56,100 bases of DNA, from NCBI GenBank assembly GCA_030592575.1, contig JAUVIV010000003.1:1-56100 (forward strand), given 5' to 3'. The translations under genes and the position numbers were made by a program. Source of the DNA: a bacterium. GTDB taxonomy: Bacteria; Hydrothermota; UBA3073; JACQXS01. Positions 31,912-40,819 of the stretch are shown in pieces (position 1 is the first letter of the stretch; each line of letters starts with the position of its first letter). Under the pieces are notes generated by a model. The model did no database searches. It saw nothing but the letters and a program-made list of their open reading frames with translations, and had not been told where the DNA came from.

Positions 31912-32058
31912 TCAACTTTTTTGTTCTTCTAATTTTCCCAATACATTTTTATAAGCTTCTGTTCTCAAATCATACTTTGAAGGATTATGTCTTGTAGAGT
32001 TTTTCCTCCATGACCTTTTAAATTTACGTCTTCTCCTTTGCGTCCATGTTCGCCTCAT
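31912..32058 (-). CDS. Tiny highly basic protein (48 aa), ribosomal-protein-like
   Basis: The ATG at 32058 follows AGGGGGT with 5-nt spacing. The product begins 'MRRTWTQRRRRKFKRSWRKN' and continues 'STRHNPSKYDLRTEAYKNVL' to 'GKLEEQKS'. Its extreme Arg/Lys content with a short helical tail is what small ribosomal proteins look like, but it does not match bL34, bL36 or bS21 by eye. It lies between tRNA-Arg and the FKBP gene. It could be a lineage-specific ribosome-associated or nucleic-acid-binding peptide. Composition and start signal support a real gene; its function is unknown. Confidence 0.6.
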   Translation of the reverse strand: MRRTWTQRRRRKFKRSWRKNSTRHNPSKYDLRTEAYKNVLGKLEEQKS

Positions 32059-32080
32059 TATTTACCCCCTATAATTTTCC

Positions 32081-32117
32081 AAGCTTACTGAAATTTACTA
32101 AAAAATTCAGTAAGCTT
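32081..32117. repeat. Perfect 12-bp inverted repeat after the FKBP gene
   Basis: AAGCTTACTGAA (32081-32092) pairs with TTCAGTAAGCTT (32106-32117) around a 13-nt A/T loop. It is placed 23 bp beyond the FKBP stop on the minus strand, so it may act as a terminator or mRNA 3' stabiliser. The following minus-strand bases (GGAAAATT) lack a U-run. Confidence 0.6.
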
Positions 32118-32139
32118 TTACCTCTTAATACTCAGTAAT

Positions 32140-32574
32140 TTATTTAATTGCAAGTAATTCTATCTCAAAAATCAATGTTGCATTTGGAGGAATAAGAGCA
32201 CTAGCTCCGCGTTCTCCATATCCAAGCTCAGGTGGAATAAAAAGTTTTCGTTTGCCACCTACTTTCATAGAAATAACTCCTTTATCCCAACCACTTATAA
32301 CTTGTCCTTGCCCTAAAGTAAATTTGAATGGTACATTACGATCTTTAGAACTATCAAACTTCGTACCATCTTCAAGCCAACCGGTATAATGCACAGCTAC
32401 TCGTGACCCAATTACAGGTGAAGCTCCTGTACCGATAATAATATCCATATACTTCAATCCTGATGGCATAACAACCATTTTACCGGTTTTCTCTTTGGAG
32501 TCGCATCCAACCAATATGAATAAAAATGAAGTCATAGCGATAGAAAAAACAGCATTAAAAGTCGTCAATTTCAT
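32140..32574 (-). CDS. FKBP-type peptidyl-prolyl isomerase, lipoprotein
   Basis: The 144-aa product has a lipoprotein signal ending 'FLFILVGC' (Cys24) and one complete FKBP domain: '[20 protein letters not shown]', '[20 protein letters not shown]', '[20 protein letters not shown]' and '[14 protein letters not shown]'. The catalytic-pocket residues (Y, F/D, W, Y, I) are present, so it should isomerise X-Pro bonds. The lipid anchor places it in the periplasm, where it probably helps fold exported proteins. AAGGAGGTGA precedes the ATG and a clear promoter lies 24 bp further up. Confidence 0.92.
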   Translation of the reverse strand: MKLTTFNAVFSIAMTSFLFILVGCDSKEKTGKMVVMPSGLKYMDIIIGTGASPVIGSRVAVHYTGWLEDGTKFDSSKDRNVPFKFTLGQGQVISGWDKGVISMKVGGKRKLFIPPELGYGERGASALIPPNATLIFEIELLAIK

Positions 32575-32597
32575 TTTAAATCACCTCCTTTTTTTGT

Positions 32598-32626
32598 ATC
32601 ATAAATAAACTTTTTTAGAAAGTCAA
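32598..32626 (-). promoter_or_regulatory. Predicted sigma70 promoter of the FKBP gene
   Basis: On the minus strand: TTGACT (32626-32621), 17-bp spacer, TATGAT (32603-32598), then AAGGAGGTGA and the ATG at 32574. Confidence 0.7.
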
Positions 32627-32677
32627 TATTTTTTTAAAAAACATTCCTATTTTTTAACAAGTTAAACTTCAAACTTA

Positions 32678-32824
32678 TTGCAACAAACCCAAAAAGTTAA
32701 GAAAAAACTTGCCAAATCTGAAATTCTTAATATTATATATTTAGTGTCGGCTCGGAATGCAGTTTGTCCGAGAGTAATTGCAAAGGAATTTGACTTATCA
32801 ATTCCGGAGTATCTCGAAATATGA
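32678..32824 (+). pseudogene. Truncated Rrf2-like helix-turn-helix ORF
   Basis: A TTG-initiated frame of 48 codons reads 'MQQTQKVKKKLAKSEILNII' then 'YLVSARNAVCPRVIAKEFDL' and 'SIPEYLEI'. This resembles the N-terminal winged helix of Rrf2-family regulators, where 'vsv.eIAe..gIp..yL' is conserved. It stops before the rest of such a domain. Its TGA overlaps the next ATG (ATGA at 32821-32824), so it could be a real small coupled ORF, but a decayed regulator is equally likely. No ATG or strong ribosome site is present. Confidence 0.35.
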
Positions 32825-33303
32825 AAAATTGCAACACTATTCCAAAGACTTTAAATAAATTATCTTTTGTATTTTTGTTCCCTTGCATTCTTATGTACTT
32901 ATCTTCTTGTACTCTTTATAATAAAAATTACGACTGGGCAGAGAATATCCAAAAAGGTAATTATAAAATCGTATCGCTTGGCACATATCCTTATACTACA
33001 TCACAAATTAGATATGAAGCTCAGGAATTTATTAAGTTAAGAAAAGAAATAGAGAAATCAAATGAGCTTTTATCCAAGATTGTTCATCATTTTTATCCGG
33101 AGGAGGAGAATGCGGGGGATAAATCCCCACGCTACAACTTTAAGTATAAATTTGCGGCTACTGATTCTTTTGGGAATAAAATTATTTTAAGGTATTTTGC
33201 AATGAAAGTTCCTATAGATGAATTTGCCGGGTATTCAATACAGTTTATTTTTATTGATGAAAAAGTTCATGAAGCTTACTTGTTTAAGACTCCATTGGAG
33301 TAG
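32821..33303 (+). CDS. Lipoprotein, function unknown
   Basis: The 160-aa product has a long lipoprotein signal with lipobox 'MYLSSC' (Cys30), then 'KGNYKIVSLGTYPYTTSQIR', a helical stretch ('EFIKLRKEIEKSNELLSKIV') and C-terminal strands ('YSIQFIFIDEKVHEAYLF'). No family is recognised. 'ENAGDKSPRYNF' (about 96-107) is translated from a short palindromic repeat (33111-33136), in frame in a loop. Its ATG overlaps the stop of an upstream Rrf2-like fragment. Confidence 0.6.
   Translation: MKNCNTIPKTLNKLSFVFLFPCILMYLSSCTLYNKNYDWAENIQKGNYKIVSLGTYPYTTSQIRYEAQEFIKLRKEIEKSNELLSKIVHHFYPEEENAGDKSPRYNFKYKFAATDSFGNKIILRYFAMKVPIDEFAGYSIQFIFIDEKVHEAYLFKTPLE
33111..33136. repeat. Short palindromic repeat inside the lipoprotein gene
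   Basis: TGCGGGGGATAAATCCCCACGCTACA has a GGGGAT-AA-ATCCCC stem and the GCTAC tail of the dispersed palindromes. It is read in frame as 'NAGDKSPRY'. Confidence 0.6.
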
Positions 33304-33333
33304 AAGAGTGTTGTAAAATGAATGTATATAAAA

Positions 33334-33403
33334 TTTGGAGTGCAGTAGCTTGCTACTGCGAAATAGGTGCGAAAGATGCAAAAAGCAGCTTTTGCACTCC
33401 AAA
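33334..33403. repeat. Dispersed element with TTTGGAGTGCA/TGCACTCCAAA ends
   Basis: An 11-bp perfect inverted repeat bounds a 70-bp element. Inside are the sub-hairpins GCAGTAGCTTGCTACTGC and GCAAAAAGCAGCTTTTGC. Related elements lie at 42889-43048 and 54374-54428. Confidence 0.75.
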
Positions 33404-33511
33404 GTGCACTTCAAAGAAAAAATATTGAATAAATTATGTAGGAGCAGATTCTATTTACAATAATATAAATTGCAGCTGAAAAATTGCTTTTACAAACAAA
33501 GGAGGGCAAAA

Positions 33512-35698
33512 ATGAAAGTTTTGATTTTTATGTTTTTGATTCTTGTTCCACAAGAACGAGGGATAACTTCCCATACTACGAATAGCTTGAAATCATTGGT
33601 AAGGATTTATGATATTGGCGTTAATAAATCAAGTCTTTACAAGCAATTTAGTGGATTGGATATAGCTGGACACAAACCTGGAAAGTGGATTGATGTGATT
33701 GTAACGCAGGAAGAATTGAGTAAATTAACAGGCAAGAACATAAAGGTTCTTGTTCAAGATATAGAAGAACTTGAAAAAAGTCTAAAAGACTTCTATCACA
33801 GCTATTCTGGTTTTGTTGATACATTTATGCAAATTGCTATAGATTATCCCAATATAACAAAACTTTATACCATTGGTGTTACTTGGGGAGGAAGAGATAT
33901 ACTTGCTATGAAGATTTCAGATAATGTAGAAGTGGACGAAGATGAGGCAGAGCTTGTTTTTATGGGGCTACATCATGCTCGAGAATGGCCATCTCTTGAG
34001 ATACCTCTATTTTTCGCCGATACACTTACTCGGGCCTATGGCAACGATTCCCATATTACAAATTTAATAAACGAAAGAGAGATATGGCTAATTCCTTGTG
34101 TAAATCCTGATGGTTATGTATATTGTCATGATGAAGGAAATGACTGGAGAAAGAACCGCAGACCTTTACCGGGTGGATATTGTGGAGTGGATCCAAATCG
34201 TAACTATGATGGTAGTTGTGATGGTAATCCTTGGGGTGCATGGGGAGGAGTATTTGCATGGCCAACAACTCATTTTCCTTTATATGAAATTTATTGCGGT
34301 CCTTTGCCTTTTTCAGAGGCAGAAACCCAAGCTGTAAGGGACTTTGTTATAGCTCATAATTTTACTTTTTGTGTATCTTATCATACTTATTCAGAATTGG
34401 TTTTATGGCCATGGGGGTACACTTATCAAGGAATTCCTGATTCTGTTTTAATTGCACAAGTTGGAGAAAATATGGCGAGTCGAATAGGATGTCAGGGAAG
34501 CGGAACTTATGATGCATTTCAGGCATCGGGATTATATCCGACTACAGGAACTACTGATGACTGGGTTTATGGGCACGGACTTTTTGTTGAAGAGAAAAAT
34601 ACACTTGCATATACTGTAGAAGCTTGCAGTTCATTCCATCCGGGAGCAAATGAGTTGAATCAAGTGATAAGAGAAAACTTTGATGGAGCAATTTATTTGT
34701 GTGATATTGCCGACTCAATAAAGAATTTGTTAGTCCCAAGAATTATTCCTCCTGTTATTGGGCAACTTGATACAAGTTTTGGGAATTATGAAATAACTTG
34801 GAGCCAAAAAGATGCGGATAAATATGCTCTTCAAAAATTTCAAGGATTTTCAGCAATTTGCGATAGTGTTGAGGAAGTATCTGATTTATGGATTCTTGAT
34901 GGATTTACAAGGAGTAATATAAAAGCACATAGTGGTTCGTATAGTTATTTTTCAGGAGATTCTAATAGTATGGTTACATCAATGACAACTCGCTATCCTT
35001 TGCCTCAAACGGATTCTCTCGTTTTTTGGGTAGAATATACTCTTCAGAGTGAGTATGATTATACTTTTGTAGAAGTATCTTCTACCGGAAAAGAATGGAA
35101 AATACTTGATTCATTTAATGGGACATCAGGTGGATGGAAAAGAAAGGCTTATCAATTTCCATCATCTAAATCTTTATTTGTTAGATTTAGATATGTAACT
35201 GATTACGAATCAATATATGAGGGTTTTTATGTTGATGATATTTATCCTGTAGCGAGTTTTGATTCAATAATTACTATTTCTGAGGATATAACGGACACAT
35301 TTTATTTGACAACAGATAATTTAGAAGGTATTCATTGGTACTGTGTAAAAGGACATAATTTACGGGGCTGGGGTGATTTTAGCGAGCTTGAAGATGTAGT
35401 GATTAAGGAGTCTGGAGTAAATGAAACTGATTTTGTTAAACCGTTTATAATTGTTAATTCGGAGAATCTTTTCTCAAGAATGATAAAGATAAAATATAAT
35501 CTTCCTGTAGGATATTCCGGAAGTTTGAAGATTTATGATTCTGTCGGAAGGTCTATTTACACATTCCCGATTTCTAACTTTCGAACCCCGCTCAACGAAG
35601 TAGTTTGGGATGCTAAAGGTTTTGCCGCTGGAATTTATTTTGTTGTTTTTGATACCAAGGGTTTTAAGAAAAGCCTAAAAATAACTTTAATTCATTAG
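33512..35698 (+). CDS. Secreted M14 zinc carboxypeptidase with type IX-like sorting domain
   Basis: The start at 33512 is supported by AAAGGAGGGC and the signal 'MKVLIFMFLILV'; an in-frame ATG at 33470 has neither. In the 728-aa product the M14 domain spans about 90-410. Zinc ligands are His155 and Glu158 in 'GLHHAREWPSLE' and His291 in 'VSYHTYSE'. The substrate site is 'NPDGY' and 'DPNRNYD', and the catalytic Glu370 is in 'AYTVEACS'. It should trim C-terminal residues from peptides outside the cell. A jelly-roll-like domain (about 450-620) and a sorting tail ('GSLKIYDSVGRSIYTF', 'AAGIYFVVF', 'KKSLKITLIH') follow. The next gene starts 2 bp after its stop. Confidence 0.92.
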   Translation: MKVLIFMFLILVPQERGITSHTTNSLKSLVRIYDIGVNKSSLYKQFSGLDIAGHKPGKWIDVIVTQEELSKLTGKNIKVLVQDIEELEKSLKDFYHSYSGFVDTFMQIAIDYPNITKLYTIGVTWGGRDILAMKISDNVEVDEDEAELVFMGLHHAREWPSLEIPLFFADTLTRAYGNDSHITNLINEREIWLIPCVNPDGYVYCHDEGNDWRKNRRPLPGGYCGVDPNRNYDGSCDGNPWGAWGGVFAWPTTHFPLYEIYCGPLPFSEAETQAVRDFVIAHNFTFCVSYHTYSELVLWPWGYTYQGIPDSVLIAQVGENMASRIGCQGSGTYDAFQASGLYPTTGTTDDWVYGHGLFVEEKNTLAYTVEACSSFHPGANELNQVIRENFDGAIYLCDIADSIKNLLVPRIIPPVIGQLDTSFGNYEITWSQKDADKYALQKFQGFSAICDSVEEVSDLWILDGFTRSNIKAHSGSYSYFSGDSNSMVTSMTTRYPLPQTDSLVFWVEYTLQSEYDYTFVEVSSTGKEWKILDSFNGTSGGWKRKAYQFPSSKSLFVRFRYVTDYESIYEGFYVDDIYPVASFDSIITISEDITDTFYLTTDNLEGIHWYCVKGHNLRGWGDFSELEDVVIKESGVNETDFVKPFIIVNSENLFSRMIKIKYNLPVGYSGSLKIYDSVGRSIYTFPISNFRTPLNEVVWDAKGFAAGIYFVVFDTKGFKKSLKITLIH

Positions 35699-35699
35699 A

Positions 35700-38588
35700 A
35701 TGAAACGCTTCTTATTTCTTACGTCTTGTTTCTTGTTTTTTGCTACTTCTCTTAATGCAAACTATTGGGAGTTTGGACAAAACAAAGTTCAATACGAAAA
35801 ATTTGATTGGCAAGTAATAGATACTGATAATTTTAGTATTATCTATTATCCCGGAGGAGAATTACTTGCTGAATTTGCCAAAAGTGTTTTGGATGATGCG
35901 TATGGTTCTTTGTCTAACGCTCTTTCACATGACCCAAGCAAACGAATTCCTGTTATTATATATAAGTCTGCTAATGATTTCGAGCAGACAAATGTAACTC
36001 TTTCGATAATTGATGAAAATACAGGTGGTTTTGCTGAGTCGATTAAAAATCGTATTGTTATTCATTATAATGGAAATTACGAGAAGTTCAGGCATGTTTT
36101 GGCACATGAACTTACTCACCCATTTCAATTTAGTATGACCCGTGGTCCTGGTGGATTAGCATCTTTGCTTTCAACAACAGGTATTAATGCTGTTCCGTTA
36201 TGGTTTATTGAGGGAATGGCAGAATACTTTTCACTGAAGTGGGATGCCGAATCCGATATGATTATTAGAGACCTTATGTATTGGAATAAACTATATCCGA
36301 TTAATAAGCTTTATTTAATATCAGGCTCATATCCTATGTATAAGGAAGGACAATCAGTTGTAAAATTCATCGCAGACAGATATGGCGAGAAAAAGATTGG
36401 AGAGATATTTAGAAAAGCAAGTAGAATAGGAGGAATAAATAATGCGTTTGAAGCCGTGCTGGGGGTAGATACAAAGGAATTAAATCATCTCTGGATGAAA
36501 GAATTAAAAAAACATTATTGGGCTTTATGTTCTGAAAAAGATGAAGAGCCAAAGAAAGCTCGCAGACTCACAAAACATGAAGGGTATTTCCTGAATACAG
36601 CTTCTTCTATTTCTCCCGATGGTACTGAAATTGCCTTCTTTTCTGATCGTGATAGATATGAGAGTTTATATCTTATGTCAGCAATTGATGGAAGAATAAA
36701 AGCTAAATTAATTGGGGGAGGCAAGACAAGAGGATTTGAATCTTTACATGTTATGCAAGGAGGAATCGGGTGGCATCCAAATTCCAAGATAATAGCTTTC
36801 GTAGCAAAAACTCAAGGCAAAGATATTTTATATATTATGGATGTAAAACAGCGAAAAATAATAAAGCAATTCAAATTAGAGCTTGACCGAATTTTTTCTC
36901 CTTCTTTTTCGCCGGATGGTAAATTTATTGCAATTCGTGGAGTTAAAGACGGAGCCGCAGATATATATATATTAAATTATTTAACCGAAGAACTTTGGCC
37001 ATTAACTAATGACCAATATGATGATTTAACTCCATCGTGGTCTCCGGATGGGAAATATATAGTTTTCGCTTCGGATAGACCATTCGACGGTGAGGAATGG
37101 GAATATGGAAAATATACTCTTTTCAAATTATCCAAAAATGCTGAAATAATAGAACCTCAAATACTAATCAAATCTCTTGAAAGAGCTACTTATGTTGCTT
37201 ATCCTTTATGGCTATCTTCGGAAGTAAATGAAAATACGGATTCATTGAAAAACAATTCATTCGTAGATAATATTTTCTTCGTCTCAAATCGGGATGGTGT
37301 AAATAATTTGTACGTATTTAATATAGGAGATACATTACCTGCACAGCTTACAAATGTAATTGGTGGAATATTTACACCCTCCATTTCCAAATCAGGCAAA
37401 CTTCTTGCAATGTCAAGCTATATAAATTCAGGTTGGGATATATATATCTTGAAGAATCCTTTGAATAAAGGAGATTCACCCAATCCTCCAAAATCATATA
37501 ATACAAAATATACAAAAATAGCACAAGATACAGTTGAAATTGAGTCTGATAAATTAGGTCTTCGTTTTGCACCAGATTGGGGAGGTGGTGCTATTGAGTA
37601 TTCTGCCGGAGGAAATATTTCAGGAATACTTAGATTGGCAGCCTCGGATTTACTTGGTAATCACCGATTATATCTTGAAACATCATCACCTAATAATATA
37701 TTATCAAGCTACAATCTAACGTACTTTTATCTTCCGCAAAGATTAAACTTAGGAGTAACTACTTTCAAGGATGAATATTATTACTGGCTTAACTCGGATC
37801 GTATCTGCAGAAATGAAATTTTGGGTGGTGGTTTACTATTGAGTTGTCCAACTGATAAATTTCATAGAGCAGATTTAGAACTAATAGCTTATAAGCAGGA
37901 AGAAGAAACATATTTTTATCAGGAAACTAACAGCAATCTTGAACCAAAAAGTCTTGATATAGAATCATACTATCAAGTTGCTACTTCCCTTGCCTGGATA
38001 TATGATAATTCTGTCTGGGGATACACGGGTCCTATGTTTGGGCAACGAGGTAAAATAAGTATGTATTCTACGCTACCAGCTATTCGCCCTACCTTGCTTT
38101 ACAACTTATATAAATTAGATTTTCGCAAATATATAGGAATCGGCAAAAGACATTCATTTGCTGTGAGATTAATGAATTTGGGAATATGGGGTAAAGACGA
38201 AGAAAAGATGGGAGATATTTGGCTCGGAGGATCTGAAGATTTAAGAGGATATGCAATTCAAGACTCTATAGCTGGTAAAAATGTTGGAGTCTTAAATCTT
38301 GAATTCAGATACCCATTCATTGACCAAATTAATATTTCTTTCCCAGTTCCTATCCAAATCAGGGGAATACGAGGAGCTTTGTTTTGCGATTTTGGATATG
38401 CAACAGATGACACGTATAAACTTGGTTTATACGAAAACGGAAGACTTCAAGATTTGAAATTTGATTTTGGAGCAGGGATAAGAATGAGAACACCTTATTT
38501 TATCGTGAAGTTTAACTGTGCCTGGAACAGTGATTTCGTATATACTTCCAAACAGTATCTTTCCATTTCCTTGATGCCCGAATTTTAA
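35700..38588 (+). CDS. Gluzincin-like peptidase, TolB-type propeller and outer-membrane barrel protein
   Basis: The 962-aa product has a signal peptide (residues 1-20). An N-terminal peptidase-MA-like domain follows with the zinc motif His136-Glu137-x-x-His140 ('VLAHELTHPFQFS') and a downstream 'WFIEGMAEYFSLKW' that supplies the third ligand. Then comes a PD40/TolB-like beta-propeller (about 290-590: 'GTEIAFFSDRDRYESLYLMS', 'SPDGKYIVFASDR'). The last about 300 residues resemble a BamA/surface-antigen-type barrel ('GGSEDLRGY', 'GVLNLEFRYPFI') ending in aromatic 'MPEF'. A metalloprotease and propeller anchored by a barrel would sit on the periplasmic side of the outer membrane (inference). It directly follows the M14 carboxypeptidase gene. 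Confidence 0.85.
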   Translation: MKRFLFLTSCFLFFATSLNANYWEFGQNKVQYEKFDWQVIDTDNFSIIYYPGGELLAEFAKSVLDDAYGSLSNALSHDPSKRIPVIIYKSANDFEQTNVTLSIIDENTGGFAESIKNRIVIHYNGNYEKFRHVLAHELTHPFQFSMTRGPGGLASLLSTTGINAVPLWFIEGMAEYFSLKWDAESDMIIRDLMYWNKLYPINKLYLISGSYPMYKEGQSVVKFIADRYGEKKIGEIFRKASRIGGINNAFEAVLGVDTKELNHLWMKELKKHYWALCSEKDEEPKKARRLTKHEGYFLNTASSISPDGTEIAFFSDRDRYESLYLMSAIDGRIKAKLIGGGKTRGFESLHVMQGGIGWHPNSKIIAFVAKTQGKDILYIMDVKQRKIIKQFKLELDRIFSPSFSPDGKFIAIRGVKDGAADIYILNYLTEELWPLTNDQYDDLTPSWSPDGKYIVFASDRPFDGEEWEYGKYTLFKLSKNAEIIEPQILIKSLERATYVAYPLWLSSEVNENTDSLKNNSFVDNIFFVSNRDGVNNLYVFNIGDTLPAQLTNVIGGIFTPSISKSGKLLAMSSYINSGWDIYILKNPLNKGDSPNPPKSYNTKYTKIAQDTVEIESDKLGLRFAPDWGGGAIEYSAGGNISGILRLAASDLLGNHRLYLETSSPNNILSSYNLTYFYLPQRLNLGVTTFKDEYYYWLNSDRICRNEILGGGLLLSCPTDKFHRADLELIAYKQEEETYFYQETNSNLEPKSLDIESYYQVATSLAWIYDNSVWGYTGPMFGQRGKISMYSTLPAIRPTLLYNLYKLDFRKYIGIGKRHSFAVRLMNLGIWGKDEEKMGDIWLGGSEDLRGYAIQDSIAGKNVGVLNLEFRYPFIDQINISFPVPIQIRGIRGALFCDFGYATDDTYKLGLYENGRLQDLKFDFGAGIRMRTPYFIVKFNCAWNSDFVYTSKQYLSISLMPEF

Positions 38589-38679
38589 TCTCCTAATGGT
38601 AATGTCCCATAGTTGTAAATTTCTTAACTCTCAACTTTATAACTGCCTCTGCTGAAAAAATTCGTAATTTTACACAACA

Positions 38680-40380
38680 TTATTTGAGAAACACTATTTG
38701 GATTCTGTGTGTCTTCTTTTTTGAGGTTAACACACAAAAATAAATTCCGGAAGAACTTAAAGTACTGTTATTTGTTTCTCCATTCCAATTGGCAAGGTAG
38801 ATTCCTGATGATTTCTGTTCATTAACAAGTGTTCTGACAAGCATGCCTGATAAATTATAAATACACAATGAAACCGGAACTTTTCCTTTGCCTTGTATCG
38901 TATATCTAATTGCAGTAGAGCGAGTAAAAGGATTCGGATTGCTTGCAAGCACATTAAGTTCTTGTTTATAGCTTCTTTCTTCAACGCTCGAGGCTGAATC
39001 CTTGAATATTTGAGTTCGCCAGGTATTATGAATTTTCCAATGATGAGATTCTTTACGAGGAACTGTCAGGTCATCATTAATATTTGTAATATGATATTGA
39101 ATATCAGACCATATATCCCTGTGATTTGCCCACGCTGTATCATCTTCTAATACTCCAATACCTCCTACACTATATACGCTAACTATCTCAACCACATTAT
39201 CACCATCTACATCTCCTACAGTTCCGTATTCTCCTGTATAATTAACAAATGCTGAATCCCTATAAAATGGATTACCACTGTTATCAGGATGATTGCCATC
39301 AGTACCATTATATATTGCTAAATACTCTCTACCAGACATTATAACATCTCTATCCCCATCTCCATCAATATCACAAATAACTGCTGCTACGTTAGGCCAC
39401 CAACTTATTTGTGCCCCATTTTCTTTTTTCCATACAAGTTGACCTCCAGTACCTGTTGAATTTTCTCTCATGCAGTACATATAACCCTTGTTATCAAAAT
39501 TTTTGTCACCTCTATAAATTACTATCTCTGGTAAACAATCAGGTAAAAAATCAAGGTCAGCAATTGCTATTTCGCACGAAAACTTTAAACTATCCGGGGT
39601 ATAAGACCATCTTAAATTTCCATTTCTTTCCAGACAATAAAGTGTTTTCCCACAACCTACTACAATTTCTGCATAACAATCTAAATCTATATCAGCTATA
39701 GCAGGCCATGTACTCGTAGTGCATGGAAAATTCCAAAGAGAACTTCCATCTATCCCTTTAAGACACCAAATACCATTATACCTTGTTGCAACTATAATTT
39801 CCGGGCTACCATTTTCATCAATATCACTTATTGCTATGTAGCCTTTCTTGTCAGAAGCCCATTTGACTGACCCATCACTATTAAGACAATAAAAACTGTC
39901 TGAATCACTGGTCAAAATCTCAGCATCTCCTATAGTGTCCACATTAGCAATCAGTGGGGATATAAACTTGCCACTACGAGTCCACTTCACAGTACCATTT
40001 GATGAAAAGCAATAAAGGAGTTCAGTACTATCTACGCCCCTATTTGAAACTATGATCTCAGGATCACCATCGGCATCTAAATCAGCTATCGCAGGTGACC
40101 CACCTATCCAATGGTCCCAACTGGTACTTCCTAAGTTATATGACCACTTAACACCTCCGGCAATACCATCAACACAATAAAGATATGCACTGTCAAAGGG
40201 TTCGTTAGAGATCATTATAATTTCAGACCCCGGAATACCATCTATATTAGCGAATACTGGCACTGAAAGGTTATAGTCATGCGGGTCAAACGACCACTTT
40301 AAATAAGGAGTGCCAAATCCTCCAAACGATTTACCTGCTATGAATATAAAAAAGCACAGAATATATCTTATTCTTTTCAT
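38680..40380 (-). CDS. Secreted FG-GAP/VCBS propeller protein with type IX-like sorting domain
   Basis: The start at 40380 is supported by GAGGAGG and a signal peptide ('RIRYILCFFIFIAGKSFGGF'); a longer frame to 40503 runs through the promoter. The 566-aa product carries repeated FG-GAP-like calcium-binding loops: 'AIADLDADGDPEIIVSNRG', 'ISDIDENGSPEIIVATR', 'CDIDGDGDRDVIMSGRE' and 'GDVDGDNVVEIVSVY'. This predicts a seven-bladed integrin-type propeller for adhesion or protein binding. The tail has 'NPNPFTRSTAIRYTI', 'LCIYNLSGMLVRTL', 'SGIYFCVL' and 'HRIQIVFLK'. Confidence 0.85.
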   Translation of the reverse strand: MKRIRYILCFFIFIAGKSFGGFGTPYLKWSFDPHDYNLSVPVFANIDGIPGSEIIMISNEPFDSAYLYCVDGIAGGVKWSYNLGSTSWDHWIGGSPAIADLDADGDPEIIVSNRGVDSTELLYCFSSNGTVKWTRSGKFISPLIANVDTIGDAEILTSDSDSFYCLNSDGSVKWASDKKGYIAISDIDENGSPEIIVATRYNGIWCLKGIDGSSLWNFPCTTSTWPAIADIDLDCYAEIVVGCGKTLYCLERNGNLRWSYTPDSLKFSCEIAIADLDFLPDCLPEIVIYRGDKNFDNKGYMYCMRENSTGTGGQLVWKKENGAQISWWPNVAAVICDIDGDGDRDVIMSGREYLAIYNGTDGNHPDNSGNPFYRDSAFVNYTGEYGTVGDVDGDNVVEIVSVYSVGGIGVLEDDTAWANHRDIWSDIQYHITNINDDLTVPRKESHHWKIHNTWRTQIFKDSASSVEERSYKQELNVLASNPNPFTRSTAIRYTIQGKGKVPVSLCIYNLSGMLVRTLVNEQKSSGIYLANWNGETNNSTLSSSGIYFCVLTSKKKTHRIQIVFLK

Positions 40381-40396
40381 ATTTCCTCCTCTTTTT

Positions 40397-40427
40397 ATTC
40401 TAATGTTTAAAAAGTAGAAATTGTCAA
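40397..40427 (-). promoter_or_regulatory. Predicted promoter of the FG-GAP protein gene
   Basis: On the minus strand: TTGACA (40427-40422), a long 19-bp spacer, TAGAAT (40402-40397), then GAGGAGG and the ATG at 40380. The spacer is suboptimal, so activation by another factor is possible. Confidence 0.45.
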
Positions 40428-40506
40428 GTTTTTTTTGGTTTTTATATAAACTTTCTAAAGATAAGTAGCTACAAATAATTAGAAAAAGAAACAGGTCTTT
40501 CATATC

Positions 40507-40683
40507 ATTTTAATGTTGAGTTGGCGCAGATAGTTGCTTGTAGCTATTTGAGATTCTTTACGGAGTTTATCCTGATGCAAGAATTGAGACCATTCACGGA
40601 GCCTGTCCTGACAACTACGAGATTCTTCATTTCATTCAGAATGACAGAGGAAATGATTATTTATGCCATGCCAAGATTAAAAT
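40507..40683. repeat. Dispersed repeat copy B, MITE-like, with ATTTTAAT ends
   Basis: This 177-bp element shares both termini with 5555-5772 (ATTTTAATGTTGAGTTG at the left, AAATGATTATTTATGCCA and GATTAAAAT at the right) but has a shorter, different interior. Conserved ends with a variable middle are typical of non-autonomous mobile elements. Confidence 0.75.
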
Positions 40684-40746
40684 CGTATCATCCATTGGAA
40701 CAGAACTTTCGTAGAATTTCCCAGATATTAATATAGGAAACCCTCC

Positions 40747-40787
40747 AAAAAAACAATGTGGGACAAGATTACCTTGCCCCACTGTTT
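40747..40787 (-). terminator. Rho-independent terminator of the outer-membrane barrel gene
   Basis: On the minus strand, AACAGTGGGGCAAG pairs with CTTGTCCCACATTGTT around a 5-nt loop and is followed directly by a run of T (TTTTTTT). It lies 33 bp beyond the stop at 40820. This is the clearest intrinsic terminator in the window. Confidence 0.85.
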
Positions 40788-40819
40788 TATAATATTGTCT
40801 AAATTATGTGTTGTTTCTC

